Assembly: GCF_008710145.1 (NCBI RefSeq)
Contig: NZ_VYKL01000005.1
Span: forward strand, 1-64,000
Length of the DNA stretch: 64,000 nucleotides
Reading direction: 5' to 3'
DNA from: Niallia endozanthoxylica
Lineage (GTDB): Bacteria; Bacillota; Bacilli; Bacillales; Cytobacillaceae
How positions within the stretch are numbered: position 1 is the stretch's first letter; every line of letters starts with the position of its first letter. Positions 1 to 8,328 of the stretch are shown here, one piece after another. Below the pieces are notes generated by a model that was not told the DNA's origin, made no database searches, and saw only the letters and a list, made by a program, of their open reading frames with translations. The position numbers and the translations under genes are program-made.

Positions 1-17
1 TCAAACTCTCCAAAAGA
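1..17 (-). rRNA. 16S rRNA gene, 5' end only
   Basis: Read on the minus strand, the left edge ends in GGAGAGTTTGA, the universal 5' start of bacterial 16S rRNA. The mature end is placed about six bases before GGAG by analogy with B. subtilis. Only the first bases lie in the window and the rest of the rrn operon continues to the left. The identification is supported by the boxA-like leader and two tandem promoters just upstream. In B. subtilis an rRNA operon also lies next to ygxA. Confidence 0.85.
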
Positions 18-81
18 ATCGTTTGACTGCTCATAAATAATGTTGCCATATAGCAACCTGAATTAACGTTGACGTTTTTGT

Positions 82-102
82 TTGTTTAGTTTTCAAAGAA
101 CA
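82..102 (-). promoter_or_regulatory. rrn leader boxA-like antitermination element
   Basis: The minus strand reads TGTTCTTTGAAAACTAAACA. The core TGTTCTTTGAAAACT is the conserved leader/spacer element of Bacillus rRNA operons and contains the boxA-type Nus-factor site. It sits between the promoters and the 16S 5' end, as expected. Confidence 0.75.
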
Positions 103-134
103 ATCTGCCACATCCATCCAGAAGCGACTAAATT

Positions 135-163
135 AATTTAACATATCACTTTTAATATGTCAA
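135..163 (-). promoter_or_regulatory. rrn promoter P2 (sigma A)
   Basis: On the minus strand, TTGACA (163-158), a 17-base spacer and TAAATT (140-135). This is the promoter nearer to the 16S gene. The -35 is a perfect consensus. Tandem promoters are usual for Bacillus rrn operons. Confidence 0.7.
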
Positions 164-218
164 TACTTTTCCGTCAGCTGCGAAAGGATTTTTAATAAGT
201 TTCACAGCGACGGTTATT

Positions 219-247
219 AATATAACAGTTATTTTTATTTTGGTCAA
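219..247 (-). promoter_or_regulatory. rrn promoter P1 (sigma A)
   Basis: On the minus strand, TTGACC (247-242), a 17-base spacer and TATATT (224-219). It lies 84 bases upstream of P2 and starts just past the stop codon of the neighbouring minus-strand gene, so the rrn operon has its own promoters. Confidence 0.7.
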
Positions 248-255
248 TCCTTTTA

Positions 256-1140
256 TTACTCTTTAATTATAAATCTATCCGCTGCTTTATAATTTCTATG
301 GAAAATCCCTTGTCCCTTCGTTTCCATTGTGACAATTTCGATAAAGTGTTTCTCTACTAAATATTCGAAAAGCACCTCTAAATCAACAGAATATAGCTTA
401 AGTTCAGGGTGTAATGCAATCTCATTAATTGACCAATATTCCTTCGTCTTCAATATTTCGATTAAATGACTAATTCCCATCTCCGTTCTGGAGTGAATCA
501 GAAAGTCACTAGCTAAAAACAATAGCTCTAGTCGTTTACCCAATTCTTCATCACTTGTTACTAATTCATTATATAGTAGAAAAATTTCAGGCTCAATTTG
601 CTTAACCTGTTTCCATACAGTCACTTCCGGATGAAATCCATTTTCTATTAAAGCCAATCTGCCAAGATGATGTAAGGAGTGAACAATATGGTTATATGCG
701 TCTAAATACTGATTATTTTTGAAGAAGGATTTTCCGTCCATGTAACGGCGAATAAGCTTAGCAAATTCTAATCCCATTTTAAGTTTCCGTCCATTGAATG
801 GAAATTCGTTCAGTTCAGCTCTAAGATTATGAAGAAATTCATTTCGATCGAATAAGATCCTGCCTGAATAAAGCCACTCTACAATTTTGCGATTACTACC
901 GATTTGAAGCCATTCATTCAGCTGCTCTTTTGTTACGATATGCATGGCCGCTTTTTTATTTTGATAAGAGTAATGTTTGATAAATATTGGTTGTTCCGCA
1001 TCCTTTACAACAATAAGCAATATAGCATCAAAGGTATCTGTAAACGGAATAGACTTTTCACGCTTCTCAATAATTAATACACCCAAGGTATTTGTTTGAC
1101 TTGCACGTTCCTGATAGATCGGACGAAGAATGTCTTCCAC
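256..1140 (-). CDS. ygxA: YgxA-family nucleotidyltransferase-like protein
   Basis: The 294-residue product strongly resembles B. subtilis YgxA, a conserved protein of unknown role with a nucleotidyltransferase-like N-terminal fold and a helical substrate-binding-like C-terminal part. Recognisable conserved stretches include EDILRPIYQERAS near the start, NEWLQIGSNRK and FHPEVTVWKQVKQIEPE. I place the start at GTG 1140, because GGGGGA stands eight bases before it and family members begin with M-E-D-I-L-R-P; an upstream ATG at 1164 would add eight non-conserved residues. It sits between the rrn operon and ygzB, as in B. subtilis. No catalytic activity can be assigned from sequence alone. Confidence 0.85.
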   Translation of the reverse strand: MEDILRPIYQERASQTNTLGVLIIEKREKSIPFTDTFDAILLIVVKDAEQPIFIKHYSYQNKKAAMHIVTKEQLNEWLQIGSNRKIVEWLYSGRILFDRNEFLHNLRAELNEFPFNGRKLKMGLEFAKLIRRYMDGKSFFKNNQYLDAYNHIVHSLHHLGRLALIENGFHPEVTVWKQVKQIEPEIFLLYNELVTSDEELGKRLELLFLASDFLIHSRTEMGISHLIEILKTKEYWSINEIALHPELKLYSVDLEVLFEYLVEKHFIEIVTMETKGQGIFHRNYKAADRFIIKE

Positions 1141-1394
1141 CTTGATTCCCCCTATACATTCCAATTGTTATGGAACCTTAACTACAGCTCTTACTAACTC
1201 ATAGCCTTTATATTTTCGACGAAAAAAGATGTTTTCCTTCAAACTTTCGTCAAAATATATCATAAAACTCGTTTATTCTATGATAATCCATTCGTTAACC
1301 TTCTATAAATTTGAAAATATCTGATTTCTAATAAACAAAATAATTCATTTTTTTGAAAATATATTATATAGTTTACTTTTAGGAGGGGATTTGT

Positions 1395-1748
1395 ATGGCA
1401 AAAAAGTATTCTAGTAAAATTAATAAAATACGTACTTTTGCTCTTAGTTTAATTTTCATTGGATTTGTTGTAATGTATTTTGGTATATTTTTTAAAAACT
1501 CTCCTATTCTAATGACTATTTTTATGCTGCTTGGTTTGTTATTTATTATTGCAAGTACAGTCGTTTACTTTTGGATAGGAATGCTGTCGACTAAAACCGT
1601 TCAGGTCGTCTGTCCGAACTGCAGCCGACATACAAAAATGCTTGGCAGAGTTGACATGTGTATGTATTGCAATGAACCGCTCACACTTGATCCAACCTTA
1701 GAAGGTAAAGCATTTGATGAAAAACTGAATCGAAAAAAACAGCTCTAA
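1395..1748 (+). CDS. ygzB: YgzB, small membrane protein with zinc-ribbon Cys pairs (UPF0295)
   Basis: A 117-residue protein with two membrane segments (about residues 14-32 and 36-62), followed by a cytoplasmic tail. The tail carries two cysteine pairs, C73-P-N-C76 and C89-M-Y-C92, typical of a small zinc ribbon. Length and arrangement match YgzB of Bacillus, whose function is unknown. A strong AGGAGGGG stands before the ATG. It is transcribed alone and ends in a strong hairpin terminator. Its neighbours ygxA and perR are those found in B. subtilis. Confidence 0.85.
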   Translation: MAKKYSSKINKIRTFALSLIFIGFVVMYFGIFFKNSPILMTIFMLLGLLFIIASTVVYFWIGMLSTKTVQVVCPNCSRHTKMLGRVDMCMYCNEPLTLDPTLEGKAFDEKLNRKKQL

Positions 1749-1761
1749 TAACTAAAATAAT

Positions 1762-1800
1762 AAAAAGAGGGTGTCCATCTGGATTGGACACCCTCTTTTT
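1762..1800 (+). terminator. Intrinsic terminator after ygzB
   Basis: Perfect 15-bp inverted repeat (AAAAAGAGGGTGTCC / GGACACCCTCTTTTT) with a nine-base loop and a terminal T run, 14 bases after the ygzB stop codon. Because it also has an A run, it may work in both directions. Confidence 0.85.
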
Positions 1801-1805
1801 ATTAT

Positions 1806-1890
1806 AGCTTTGTTTAGATAAGTGAGAAATAGCCATTGCTCACTTATGAGTCAAAAATCTGACTTATCGACATTGTTCGTTAACATAGTC
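1806..1890. repeat. Dispersed ~80-bp repeat, copy 1
   Basis: This stretch begins AGCTTTGTTTA and ends in a block related to GTTAACATAGTC. Its reverse complement aligns closely with 29254-29331: shared blocks are AACAATGT, GATAAG, GATTTTT, ACTCAT and GTGAG in the same order. It also contains its own inverted repeat (AAGTGAG / CTCACTT). Two similar copies 27 kb apart in non-coding DNA suggest a small MITE-like or structured repeat family. Confidence 0.6.
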
Positions 1891-1961
1891 TTTACGATTA
1901 AATTCAAAAAAACAAAAAAGCCGATAGCCCAGTAAACTATCAGCAGATTTTTTCCCTATTT

Positions 1962-2399
1962 TTAATGTACTTCTTTCATCGTACAATCAGGGCATGAACC
2001 ATAGATTTCCATACGATGATGACTGATTTTAAATCCAGTTACAGAGCTTGCAAGCTGCTCTACCTCATCCAATCCAGGATAATGAAAATCGACTATTTTT
2101 CCACAGCTCTCGCAAATGACATGATAATGCTGTGTTGTAACAAAGTCAAAACGACTAGATGAATCCCCATAAGTCAATTCCTTCACGAGACCAACCTCAC
2201 GAAATACTCTCAGATTATTATAAACTGTTGCTACACTCATATTTGGGAATTTTCCTTCTAAGGCCTTATAAATATCATCTGCTGTTGGGTGTGACATTGA
2301 GTTTATTAAATATTCGAGTATCGCATGACGTTGTGGTGTAATACGAACTCGCGTTTCCTTTAAGGTTTCTAGAGCTTCCTTTAAATGATTGTGTTCCAC
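1962..2399 (-). CDS. perR: Peroxide-sensing repressor PerR (Fur family)
   Basis: PerR represses oxidative-stress genes until peroxide oxidises its regulatory metal site. The product aligns with B. subtilis PerR without gaps when started at GTG 2399 (145 residues); AGAGG stands nine bases before this codon. An ATG at 2405 is the alternative, but lies only three bases from the ribosome-binding site. All metal ligands are present in B. subtilis numbering: H37, D85, H91, H93 and D104 for the regulatory metal, and C96, C99, C136, C139 for structural zinc. A winged-helix DNA-binding domain occupies the N-terminal half. A near-perfect Per box overlaps its promoter, indicating autoregulation. Confidence 0.95.
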   Translation of the reverse strand: MEHNHLKEALETLKETRVRITPQRHAILEYLINSMSHPTADDIYKALEGKFPNMSVATVYNNLRVFREVGLVKELTYGDSSSRFDFVTTQHYHVICESCGKIVDFHYPGLDEVEQLASSVTGFKISHHRMEIYGSCPDCTMKEVH

Positions 2400-2432
2400 C
2401 GTCATACACCTCTTTTCAAAAATATTATTAAT

Positions 2433-2447
2433 TTATAATTGTTATAA
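2433..2447 (-). promoter_or_regulatory. Per box upstream of perR
   Basis: TTATAATTGTTATAA matches the Per box consensus TTATAATNATTATAA at 14 of 15 positions. It lies just downstream of the predicted perR -10, where PerR binding would block transcription. This is the autoregulation known in B. subtilis. Confidence 0.8.
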
Positions 2448-2449
2448 TT

Positions 2450-2478
2450 AGTGTACAAATTTTTAGTACTTTTGTCAA
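2450..2478 (-). promoter_or_regulatory. perR promoter (sigma A)
   Basis: On the minus strand, TTGACA (2478-2473), a 17-base spacer and TACACT (2455-2450). The Per box follows within a few bases, at about the transcription start. Confidence 0.7.
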
Positions 2479-2569
2479 TATAACTACCCTATTAACGTGG
2501 TTTACTATCACTTTCATAATAAATTTCATCACTTATTTATAAAATCTTTTTCTATATTAGCGATTATTG

Positions 2570-3520
2570 TCAGTATCCCTTTTGCAAATCAACTAAATTA
2601 ATATATTCGTTTTTTTTATTTAAATACGTCTTTAAGTTATGTTTAAATATCGCGAATGATCTTGGTAAATATCTCCCGCTTAAACTGGATAGATGAGGAG
2701 AAATGGTCACGTTATCCATAAGCCAAAATGGATGATTTGGCTCTAATGGTTCTTGTTCAAACACATCTAAATAGGCATGAGCGATTTCACGTTGTCTCAT
2801 TGCTTCAATTAAAGTGCTCTCAGCAACAATATCTCCCCGTCCAATATTGATAAAAACAGCCGATTGCTTCATTGCGTTGAAATGTTCCTTTTTTAATAAA
2901 TACCTTGTTTCAGGTGTACTTGGTAAAATTGAAACGATAAAGTCAGCTTTAGGCAATGCATGTATCATTTGATTGAAATGATACAACTCATCAATATTTT
3001 CAACCGCTCTGCCGCTTCGGTTTACTCCCAATGTTTTCATTCTAAAGGCTTTAGCAAGCCGTGCAATTTCTCCGCCAATAGCTCCAACTCCAAGAATCAA
3101 AATGGTCTTATGACAAAGTTCCTCCAAGTGAATATTTCGATCCCAAACTAGCTGACTTTCATTACTCATTAATATTTTTGTTTGTTTGACATATTGCAGC
3201 ATCGTTCCAATTGTAAATTCGGCCATTGGAATCTTATGAATCCCGTGAACATTTGTTACCATAATCCCCTTTTCTTTAACCGCCTTTAACGGCAATTTAT
3301 CAAAACCGGCAGTCATCAGCATAATCCACTTTAACCCCTTATGCTGCTTTATATGTTTTTCAGTCAAATCTTCTCCATACGTTATCAATACTTCTGCTTC
3401 ATAAAATGACTTTTCCGCTGCTTTCATACCCTCATAAAATTCAAATGTAACATCTGGAAATTCCTTTCGTAATTCCATTTGAAGCTGCTGATTCGGAAAA
3501 ATAGATGAAACAATAAGCAT
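2570..3520 (-). CDS. D-isomer-specific 2-hydroxyacid dehydrogenase family protein
   Basis: A 316-residue cytosolic NAD(P)-dependent oxidoreductase, expected to interconvert a 2-oxoacid and a D-2-hydroxyacid. The Rossmann motif GVGAIGG is at 144-150. The catalytic triad of the family can be read as R228 (in NIGRGD), E257 (in VFEQEPL) and H276 (in SPHLSS). The substrate cannot be inferred. It is monocistronic between perR and an NlpC/P60-like gene. AAAGGAGA precedes the ATG. Confidence 0.85.
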   Translation of the reverse strand: MLIVSSIFPNQQLQMELRKEFPDVTFEFYEGMKAAEKSFYEAEVLITYGEDLTEKHIKQHKGLKWIMLMTAGFDKLPLKAVKEKGIMVTNVHGIHKIPMAEFTIGTMLQYVKQTKILMSNESQLVWDRNIHLEELCHKTILILGVGAIGGEIARLAKAFRMKTLGVNRSGRAVENIDELYHFNQMIHALPKADFIVSILPSTPETRYLLKKEHFNAMKQSAVFINIGRGDIVAESTLIEAMRQREIAHAYLDVFEQEPLEPNHPFWLMDNVTISPHLSSLSGRYLPRSFAIFKHNLKTYLNKKNEYINLVDLQKGY

Positions 3521-3551
3521 TTCAGTCTCCTTTCCCCTATTATTTATTAAA

Positions 3552-3590
3552 TAAAAAAATAAAAAAAGCAGGCTGATTGCTTCAACCTGC
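3552..3590 (-). terminator. Intrinsic terminator (minus strand)
   Basis: On the minus strand, GCAGGTTGA pairs with TCAGCCTGC (one G-U) around a five-base loop and is followed by a T-rich run (3567-3552). It ends the transcript of the NlpC/P60-like gene, about 125 bases after its stop codon. Confidence 0.7.
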
Positions 3591-3715
3591 TAAAAACTAT
3601 CTGAGGAGGTATGCCCTAATATAAAGATATTCAGCACATGAATAAATGAATGGACAGTTGCCTTTTCTAATAAAAATAGGCTTTTAAAAAAAATATATAT
3701 AAGTTCAATGGCCGT

Positions 3716-4309
3716 TCAAAAATCTGCTTTATACTGATTCCAATCAGAAATAACCGAATCAAATACTGATGCTCTTTCTTGATGATAATCACAAAGCTTT
3801 CCTTCGTAAATTAACTGCAATTGCGGAATTTTTGTAATATCATTAGGTGTAATCAGCTCAATATACTTATCAAAGACATGAATGTTACTTGCATCTAATA
3901 TGGATGCTACGAACTGGGAACAAGTAAAGGCATTTTTTCTTTTAATCCGTTTATTCATCGCTATTGCCATCACACCAAGTAAATTATAGCGGTATTGATC
4001 TTCAAAGTACTTGAATTGGGCAATTTTTCTTAAAATCTCATTATACTGACGTTCGCTGACAACCATCTTATACACAATACATTTCGTATTTTTCTTATAT
4101 AAGAATACGCCTCTGTCAACCCCTTCTTTTATAAATCCAGCGGAAAGAGGATTGAAATAAACCTTTCTGCCAAAGCTATATAACTCTTTAAGATGTTCAT
4201 CAAGTGAAATGGACGCATGATTATAGGGGGCTTTTGTGTATAATTTAATCATTCTTGAAAACCATGTACCCGTGTCCGTTAGAAGGAGATAAATATTTCT
4301 TTCATTCAT
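3716..4309 (-). CDS. YiiX/YebB-like permuted NlpC/P60 family protein
   Basis: A 197-residue protein with the order His then Cys, as in the circularly permuted NlpC/P60 (YiiX/YebB, LRAT-like) thiol hydrolases: H31 in APYNHASISL and C130 in FTCSQFVASIL. Such proteins are expected to cleave or transfer acyl/amide groups, but the substrate here is unknown. There is no signal peptide, so it probably acts in the cytoplasm. I start at ATG 4309, preceded by GGTGATC; a GTG at 4324 has no ribosome-binding site. It is monocistronic. Confidence 0.7.
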   Translation of the reverse strand: MNERNIYLLLTDTGTWFSRMIKLYTKAPYNHASISLDEHLKELYSFGRKVYFNPLSAGFIKEGVDRGVFLYKKNTKCIVYKMVVSERQYNEILRKIAQFKYFEDQYRYNLLGVMAIAMNKRIKRKNAFTCSQFVASILDASNIHVFDKYIELITPNDITKIPQLQLIYEGKLCDYHQERASVFDSVISDWNQYKADF

Positions 4310-4433
4310 TTGATCACCATACACAATTAATGATTTTTATTCACTGCTATACACTATAGACGAATGAAAAAAGAATAAAGACTGCAATTTAATGTTAATT
4401 ATTAAGAAAAATAAACAAAATGATTATGAATCC

Positions 4434-4470
4434 TAAAAAAAAGACCCTTTTACATCATGTAACAGGGCTC
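4434..4470 (-). terminator. Intrinsic terminator after bcp
   Basis: The inverted repeat GAGCCCTGTTACAT / ATGTAAAAGGGTC (one mismatch and a G-U) is followed on the minus strand by a run of eight T. It lies 20 bases after the bcp stop codon. A T run on the other strand could make it bidirectional. Confidence 0.75.
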
Positions 4471-4489
4471 TTTTTATTAGGATTTGATC

Positions 4490-4960
4490 TTACGCTAAAT
4501 TTTCTTGAATGAATTGATATACTTCATTTGTATGGTCTTTTACTTTGACTTTACGCCATTCTTTCACTACTTTTCCTTCGGAATCAACAATAAAGGTGCT
4601 GCGCTCGATTCCCATATATTCTTTACCGAAGTTTTTCTTGAGCTTCCATACATCAAATGCCTTAGCTAATTCCTGCTCTTCATCCGAAAGCAAGATAAAA
4701 GGCAAGCCATGCTTTTCAATAAATTTTTCATGCCTTGATATAGGATCAGGACTAACGCCAAGAATCACCGTATTTATTTTTGAAAAATCCTCATGGCGAT
4801 CGCGAAAATCACATGCCTCTGTTGTACAGCCTGGTGTCATATCTTTTGGATAGAAATAAAGTACAATATTCTTTCCACGGAAATCAGACAATTGAATGGT
4901 TTGTCCGTTGCTTGCAGGTAAAGCAATATCCGGCGCCACTTGCCCTATCGGTGTTGACAT
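4490..4960 (-). CDS. bcp: Thiol peroxidase Bcp / PrxQ-type peroxiredoxin
   Basis: A 156-residue thioredoxin-fold peroxiredoxin that reduces hydrogen peroxide and organic hydroperoxides using thioredoxin. The peroxidatic cysteine is C45 in the motif DMTPGCTTEAC and the resolving cysteine is C50 five residues later, the PrxQ arrangement. Length is typical of the family. B. subtilis has the homologue ygaF in the same place between perR and gsaB. AGGAGGAAT precedes the ATG. No Per box was found upstream. Confidence 0.93.
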   Translation of the reverse strand: MSTPIGQVAPDIALPASNGQTIQLSDFRGKNIVLYFYPKDMTPGCTTEACDFRDRHEDFSKINTVILGVSPDPISRHEKFIEKHGLPFILLSDEEQELAKAFDVWKLKKNFGKEYMGIERSTFIVDSEGKVVKEWRKVKVKDHTNEVYQFIQENLA

Positions 4961-5039
4961 TAAAACATTCCTCCTATCTGTACAAATTTATGTTCTATAT
5001 ACAGATTATCTTATTCCTAATCTTAAGACAACTCTTATC

Positions 5040-5447
5040 TCACTTCCGCTCACGTCCGTATACTGCCTTTGCTACAAAGGCGGCCGGAATAGTATAACCA
5101 ATCAATGCTTCTACCATTGCAATAAAACGTCCGATTCCAATGGGCGCAATATCCCCATAACCAACAGAAAACAGCGTTACAGCACTAAAATAGAGATAGG
5201 TTCCAAACCGTTCTACAAAGTTCTCAGTCGGCATGGGATACTGTTCAATCATAATTTGATAGCCTTTCGTTTCAAGTACAATATAAACCAATCCAAAACC
5301 AATCAAAATCGTAATATAAACAAAGGTTAAATAAATAAAGTTTTCAACAGACACAATTTTGCCTTTAATGGTGTTTGGTATAAAGATTGTACGTAAACTC
5401 ATCACGATACAATAAATCGTGAAGGCAAGTGTAACGAAATAAATCAT
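5040..5447 (-). CDS. Small potassium channel family protein
   Basis: A 135-residue protein with the potassium-selectivity signature TLFSVGYGDIAP (VGYGD at 95-99) between two membrane helices (about 37-58 and 107-127), plus an N-terminal hydrophobic segment (1-20). This is the pore-loop unit of ion channel family PF07885; four copies would form a channel. There is no RCK/TrkA regulatory domain. AAAGAGGG precedes the ATG. It sits between bcp and hemL, transcribed towards bcp. Confidence 0.8.
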   Translation of the reverse strand: MIYFVTLAFTIYCIVMSLRTIFIPNTIKGKIVSVENFIYLTFVYITILIGFGLVYIVLETKGYQIMIEQYPMPTENFVERFGTYLYFSAVTLFSVGYGDIAPIGIGRFIAMVEALIGYTIPAAFVAKAVYGRERK

Positions 5448-5654
5448 GCTTACCCTCTTTTCCTGCCACTCTCAAAATTAGAATTAAAAAGGCCTGCTTC
5501 TATTTATATGCAGGTATTTTCAGGTAAACAACCTATATAACCAACAGAAAAGAATTATTAAGATTAGCATCTATTGTCAAAATTGTTAAAAAAACGAATA
5601 TCATTACCAAGAGTGTTAAAATGTAGAAGCAGACTAAATAGGAGGTTTTAAACC

Positions 5655-6950
5655 ATGTATTTTACTAATTCTGAACGATTACATAACGAAGCCCTCAAAC
5701 ATATTGTCGGCGGGGTGAACAGTCCTTCACGTTCCTACAAAGCCGTTGGAGGCGGTGCTCCAGTTGTAATGGAAAGAGGACAAGGGGCCTATTTCTACGA
5801 TGTGGACGGGAACCAATATATCGATTATTTAGCCGCTTATGGACCAATTATCACCGGCCATGCCCATCCGCATATTACAGAGGCGATTAAGAAAGCCGCT
5901 GAAACCGGCGTATTATTCGGAACTCCTACACCGCATGAAGTTACATTCGCCAAGATGCTTAAAGAAGCCATGCCAGCCCTAGAGAAAGTAAGGTTCGTTA
6001 ATTCGGGTACAGAAGCAGTCATGACAACTATACGTGTGGCTCGTGCTTATACTGGAAGGGATAAGATTATTAAATTTGCCGGCTGCTACCACGGTCACTC
6101 AGACCTTGTGCTTGTCGCTGCAGGGTCGGGGCCTTCCACACTTGGTACGCCGGATTCAGCAGGAGTACCAAAGAGCATTGCTCAGGAAGTTATTACGGTT
6201 CCTTTCAATGAAATTGAACCATTTAAACAGGCATTGGAAAAATGGGGCAGTGAAATTGCTGCTGTATTAGTGGAACCGATTGTCGGAAACTTCGGTATTG
6301 TTGAACCAAACCCTGGCTTCCTGGAAAAAATAAATGAGCTAACACACGAAGCAGGCGCTCTTGTCATTTACGATGAAGTCATTACAGCTTTTCGTTTTAC
6401 ATATGGAGGAGCACAGGACTTGCTTGGAGTGACACCTGATTTAACAGCTATGGGGAAAATTATTGGTGGCGGCCTGCCAATTGGTGCTTATGGAGGCAGA
6501 CAGGATATTATGGAACATGTTGCTCCATTAGGACCTGCCTATCAAGCAGGTACCATGGCCGGAAATCCTGCATCTATTTTGGCCGGCATTGCTTGTCTTG
6601 AAGTATTAAAACAAGATGGTGTTTATGATTATTTAGATAGATTAGGTGCAAAGCTTGAAGAAGGTATACTTTACGCAGCGAAAGAACACGACATTACGAT
6701 TACAATAAACCGGTTAAAAGGTGCACTAACCGTTTACTTCACTGATGAAAAAGTTAAAAATTATGAGCAAGCACAAAATGCTGATAGTGAAATGTTCGCA
6801 AAGTTTTTCAAATTAATGTTAAAGCAAGGCATTCATTTGGCTCCTTCAAAATATGAAGCTTGGTTTTTAACCATCGCTCATACAGAAGAGGATATTGATG
6901 CTACGATATTTGCCGTCGAAAACGCTTTTTCAGAACTAGCTGGCAGTTAA
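5655..6950 (+). CDS. hemL: Glutamate-1-semialdehyde 2,1-aminomutase
   Basis: PLP enzyme converting glutamate-1-semialdehyde to 5-aminolevulinate, the first committed tetrapyrrole precursor, in the cytoplasm. The 431-residue product has the class III aminotransferase landmarks: [14 protein letters not shown] near 117-130, D240-E-V for the PLP pyridine nitrogen, and the PLP lysine K268 in [10 protein letters not shown]. Its position next to ygaE and bcp matches B. subtilis gsaB, the second GSA-aminomutase gene of Bacillus, so gsaB is an alternative symbol. AGGAGG precedes the ATG, and a hairpin terminator follows. Confidence 0.93.
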   Translation: MYFTNSERLHNEALKHIVGGVNSPSRSYKAVGGGAPVVMERGQGAYFYDVDGNQYIDYLAAYGPIITGHAHPHITEAIKKAAETGVLFGTPTPHEVTFAKMLKEAMPALEKVRFVNSGTEAVMTTIRVARAYTGRDKIIKFAGCYHGHSDLVLVAAGSGPSTLGTPDSAGVPKSIAQEVITVPFNEIEPFKQALEKWGSEIAAVLVEPIVGNFGIVEPNPGFLEKINELTHEAGALVIYDEVITAFRFTYGGAQDLLGVTPDLTAMGKIIGGGLPIGAYGGRQDIMEHVAPLGPAYQAGTMAGNPASILAGIACLEVLKQDGVYDYLDRLGAKLEEGILYAAKEHDITITINRLKGALTVYFTDEKVKNYEQAQNADSEMFAKFFKLMLKQGIHLAPSKYEAWFLTIAHTEEDIDATIFAVENAFSELAGS

Positions 6951-6973
6951 TTATCATCTCCCGCAAAAGTATA

Positions 6974-7004
6974 AACCGTTCGTTCTAATTACGAGCGGTT
7001 TTTT
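6974..7004 (+). terminator. Intrinsic terminator after hemL/gsaB
   Basis: AACCGTTCGT and ACGAGCGGTT form a 10-bp stem (one G-U) around a seven-base loop, followed by a T run, 24 bases after the stop codon. Confidence 0.75.
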
Positions 7005-7186
7005 AATGGCCTGCTTTAGCATAATTAATTATCGTATGTAAATGCAAGGAACATTCGTTTTAGTGCACTATAATGATAGAAGAGAAATTCCGCTTTAAAC
7101 ATTATCGTTTCAATTGTTTCATAGTCAGCAACGTGATTTAATTAAGTAGAATAACATCATCACCATCAGAAAGGAAATCGTCACAT

Positions 7187-8263
7187 ATGAAGTTAGGCGC
7201 CCGCATATTAAAAACGGGAATCGCAATTATCTTATCTTTACTTTTTGCTCAATTGATTGGACTGCCATCACCTGTCTTCGCAGGTATTGCAGCTATTTTC
7301 GCCGTACAGCCCACTATTTACCGTTCTTATTTATCAATCCTTGAACAAATTCAAGGAAATACAATTGGCGCCTTACTAGCAGTCGTCTTCGTATTGCTGT
7401 TTGGCAACCATGTTTTTATTATTGGGCTGGCCGCTGTCATCGTCATTATCATTACATTAAAGCTCAAACTGGAAAATGCCATCGGGCTCTCCTTAGTAAC
7501 CCTTGTTGCCATCATGGAAACGCCTGGGGATACGTTTATCGAATTTGCCTTGATTCGCTTCTTGACCATTATGCTAGGAGTCTTATCCGCTTTTTTAGTC
7601 AACCTAATATTCCTGCCGCCTAAATATGAAACAAAGCTCTATCTTCAGATTTCTCATTCGACTACAGAACTAACAAAATGGATTCGACTCAATATTCGAG
7701 GAGCATCAGAGCATAAATTACTCAAGAATGACATTGAAAAACTGAAAGAATCTATGCTTAAAATTGAACAGCTTTATAAGATGTATAAAGAAGAACGAAA
7801 TTTAAAGAAACATCATCTGCTAAAAACAAGGAAGCTCGTTATATACCGTCAAATGATTAATACTCTAAAACGGGCATTGGATACATTAAAGAGGCTCCAT
7901 CGCTTTGAAAATGAAATAGCCGGTCTTCCGGACGATCTCCAAAATATTATTCAGCAGCAGCTGGATTGTCTCATTCACCATCATGAACATGTCATGCTTA
8001 AATTCATCAGCAAGGTGCGGCCGAATGTAATTTTTGATGAAGGAGATATCCGCTTAAACCGAAAAGAACTTTTTAATATCTTTTTGACCTACCAGCTGCA
8101 AGCAACAAAAGAGGACGAAGATACGAACTACCATCTTATGCAGGTGATTTCTGCTATCGTAGATTACGATGAATATATTGAGCATCTGGATGTTTTGATT
8201 ACAAGCTATCAATCCTATCACAAAGATGATAAAGCACTTACTTTAACAGAAGATGAAATGTAA
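7187..8263 (+). CDS. ygaE: Aromatic acid exporter family membrane protein (YgaE-like)
   Basis: A 358-residue protein. The first ~145 residues are several membrane helices with the sequence ...ITLKLKLENAIGLSLVTLVAIMETP typical of the ArAE_1 (formerly DUF939) family. The remaining ~210 residues are a soluble, helical, charged domain. The family is distantly related to aromatic-acid efflux proteins, but no substrate has been proven for the Bacillus members. A TATAAT at 7069-7074 may be its -10, without a good -35. It sits between gsaB and ygaD, as in B. subtilis. Confidence 0.8.
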   Translation: MKLGARILKTGIAIILSLLFAQLIGLPSPVFAGIAAIFAVQPTIYRSYLSILEQIQGNTIGALLAVVFVLLFGNHVFIIGLAAVIVIIITLKLKLENAIGLSLVTLVAIMETPGDTFIEFALIRFLTIMLGVLSAFLVNLIFLPPKYETKLYLQISHSTTELTKWIRLNIRGASEHKLLKNDIEKLKESMLKIEQLYKMYKEERNLKKHHLLKTRKLVIYRQMINTLKRALDTLKRLHRFENEIAGLPDDLQNIIQQQLDCLIHHHEHVMLKFISKVRPNVIFDEGDIRLNRKELFNIFLTYQLQATKEDEDTNYHLMQVISAIVDYDEYIEHLDVLITSYQSYHKDDKALTLTEDEM

Positions 8264-8277
8264 TAATCGACACAACC

Positions 8278-8308
8278 AAAAAGCAGCTGATGTAACCAGC
8301 TGCTTTTT
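8278..8308. terminator. Bidirectional terminator between convergent genes
   Basis: AAGCAGCTG and CAGCTGCTT form a perfect 9-bp stem, with an A run on the left and a T run on the right. It separates ygaE (plus) from the converging ABC transporter gene (minus). Confidence 0.8.
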
Positions 8309-8328
8309 GTATTTTCTTATATCATGAT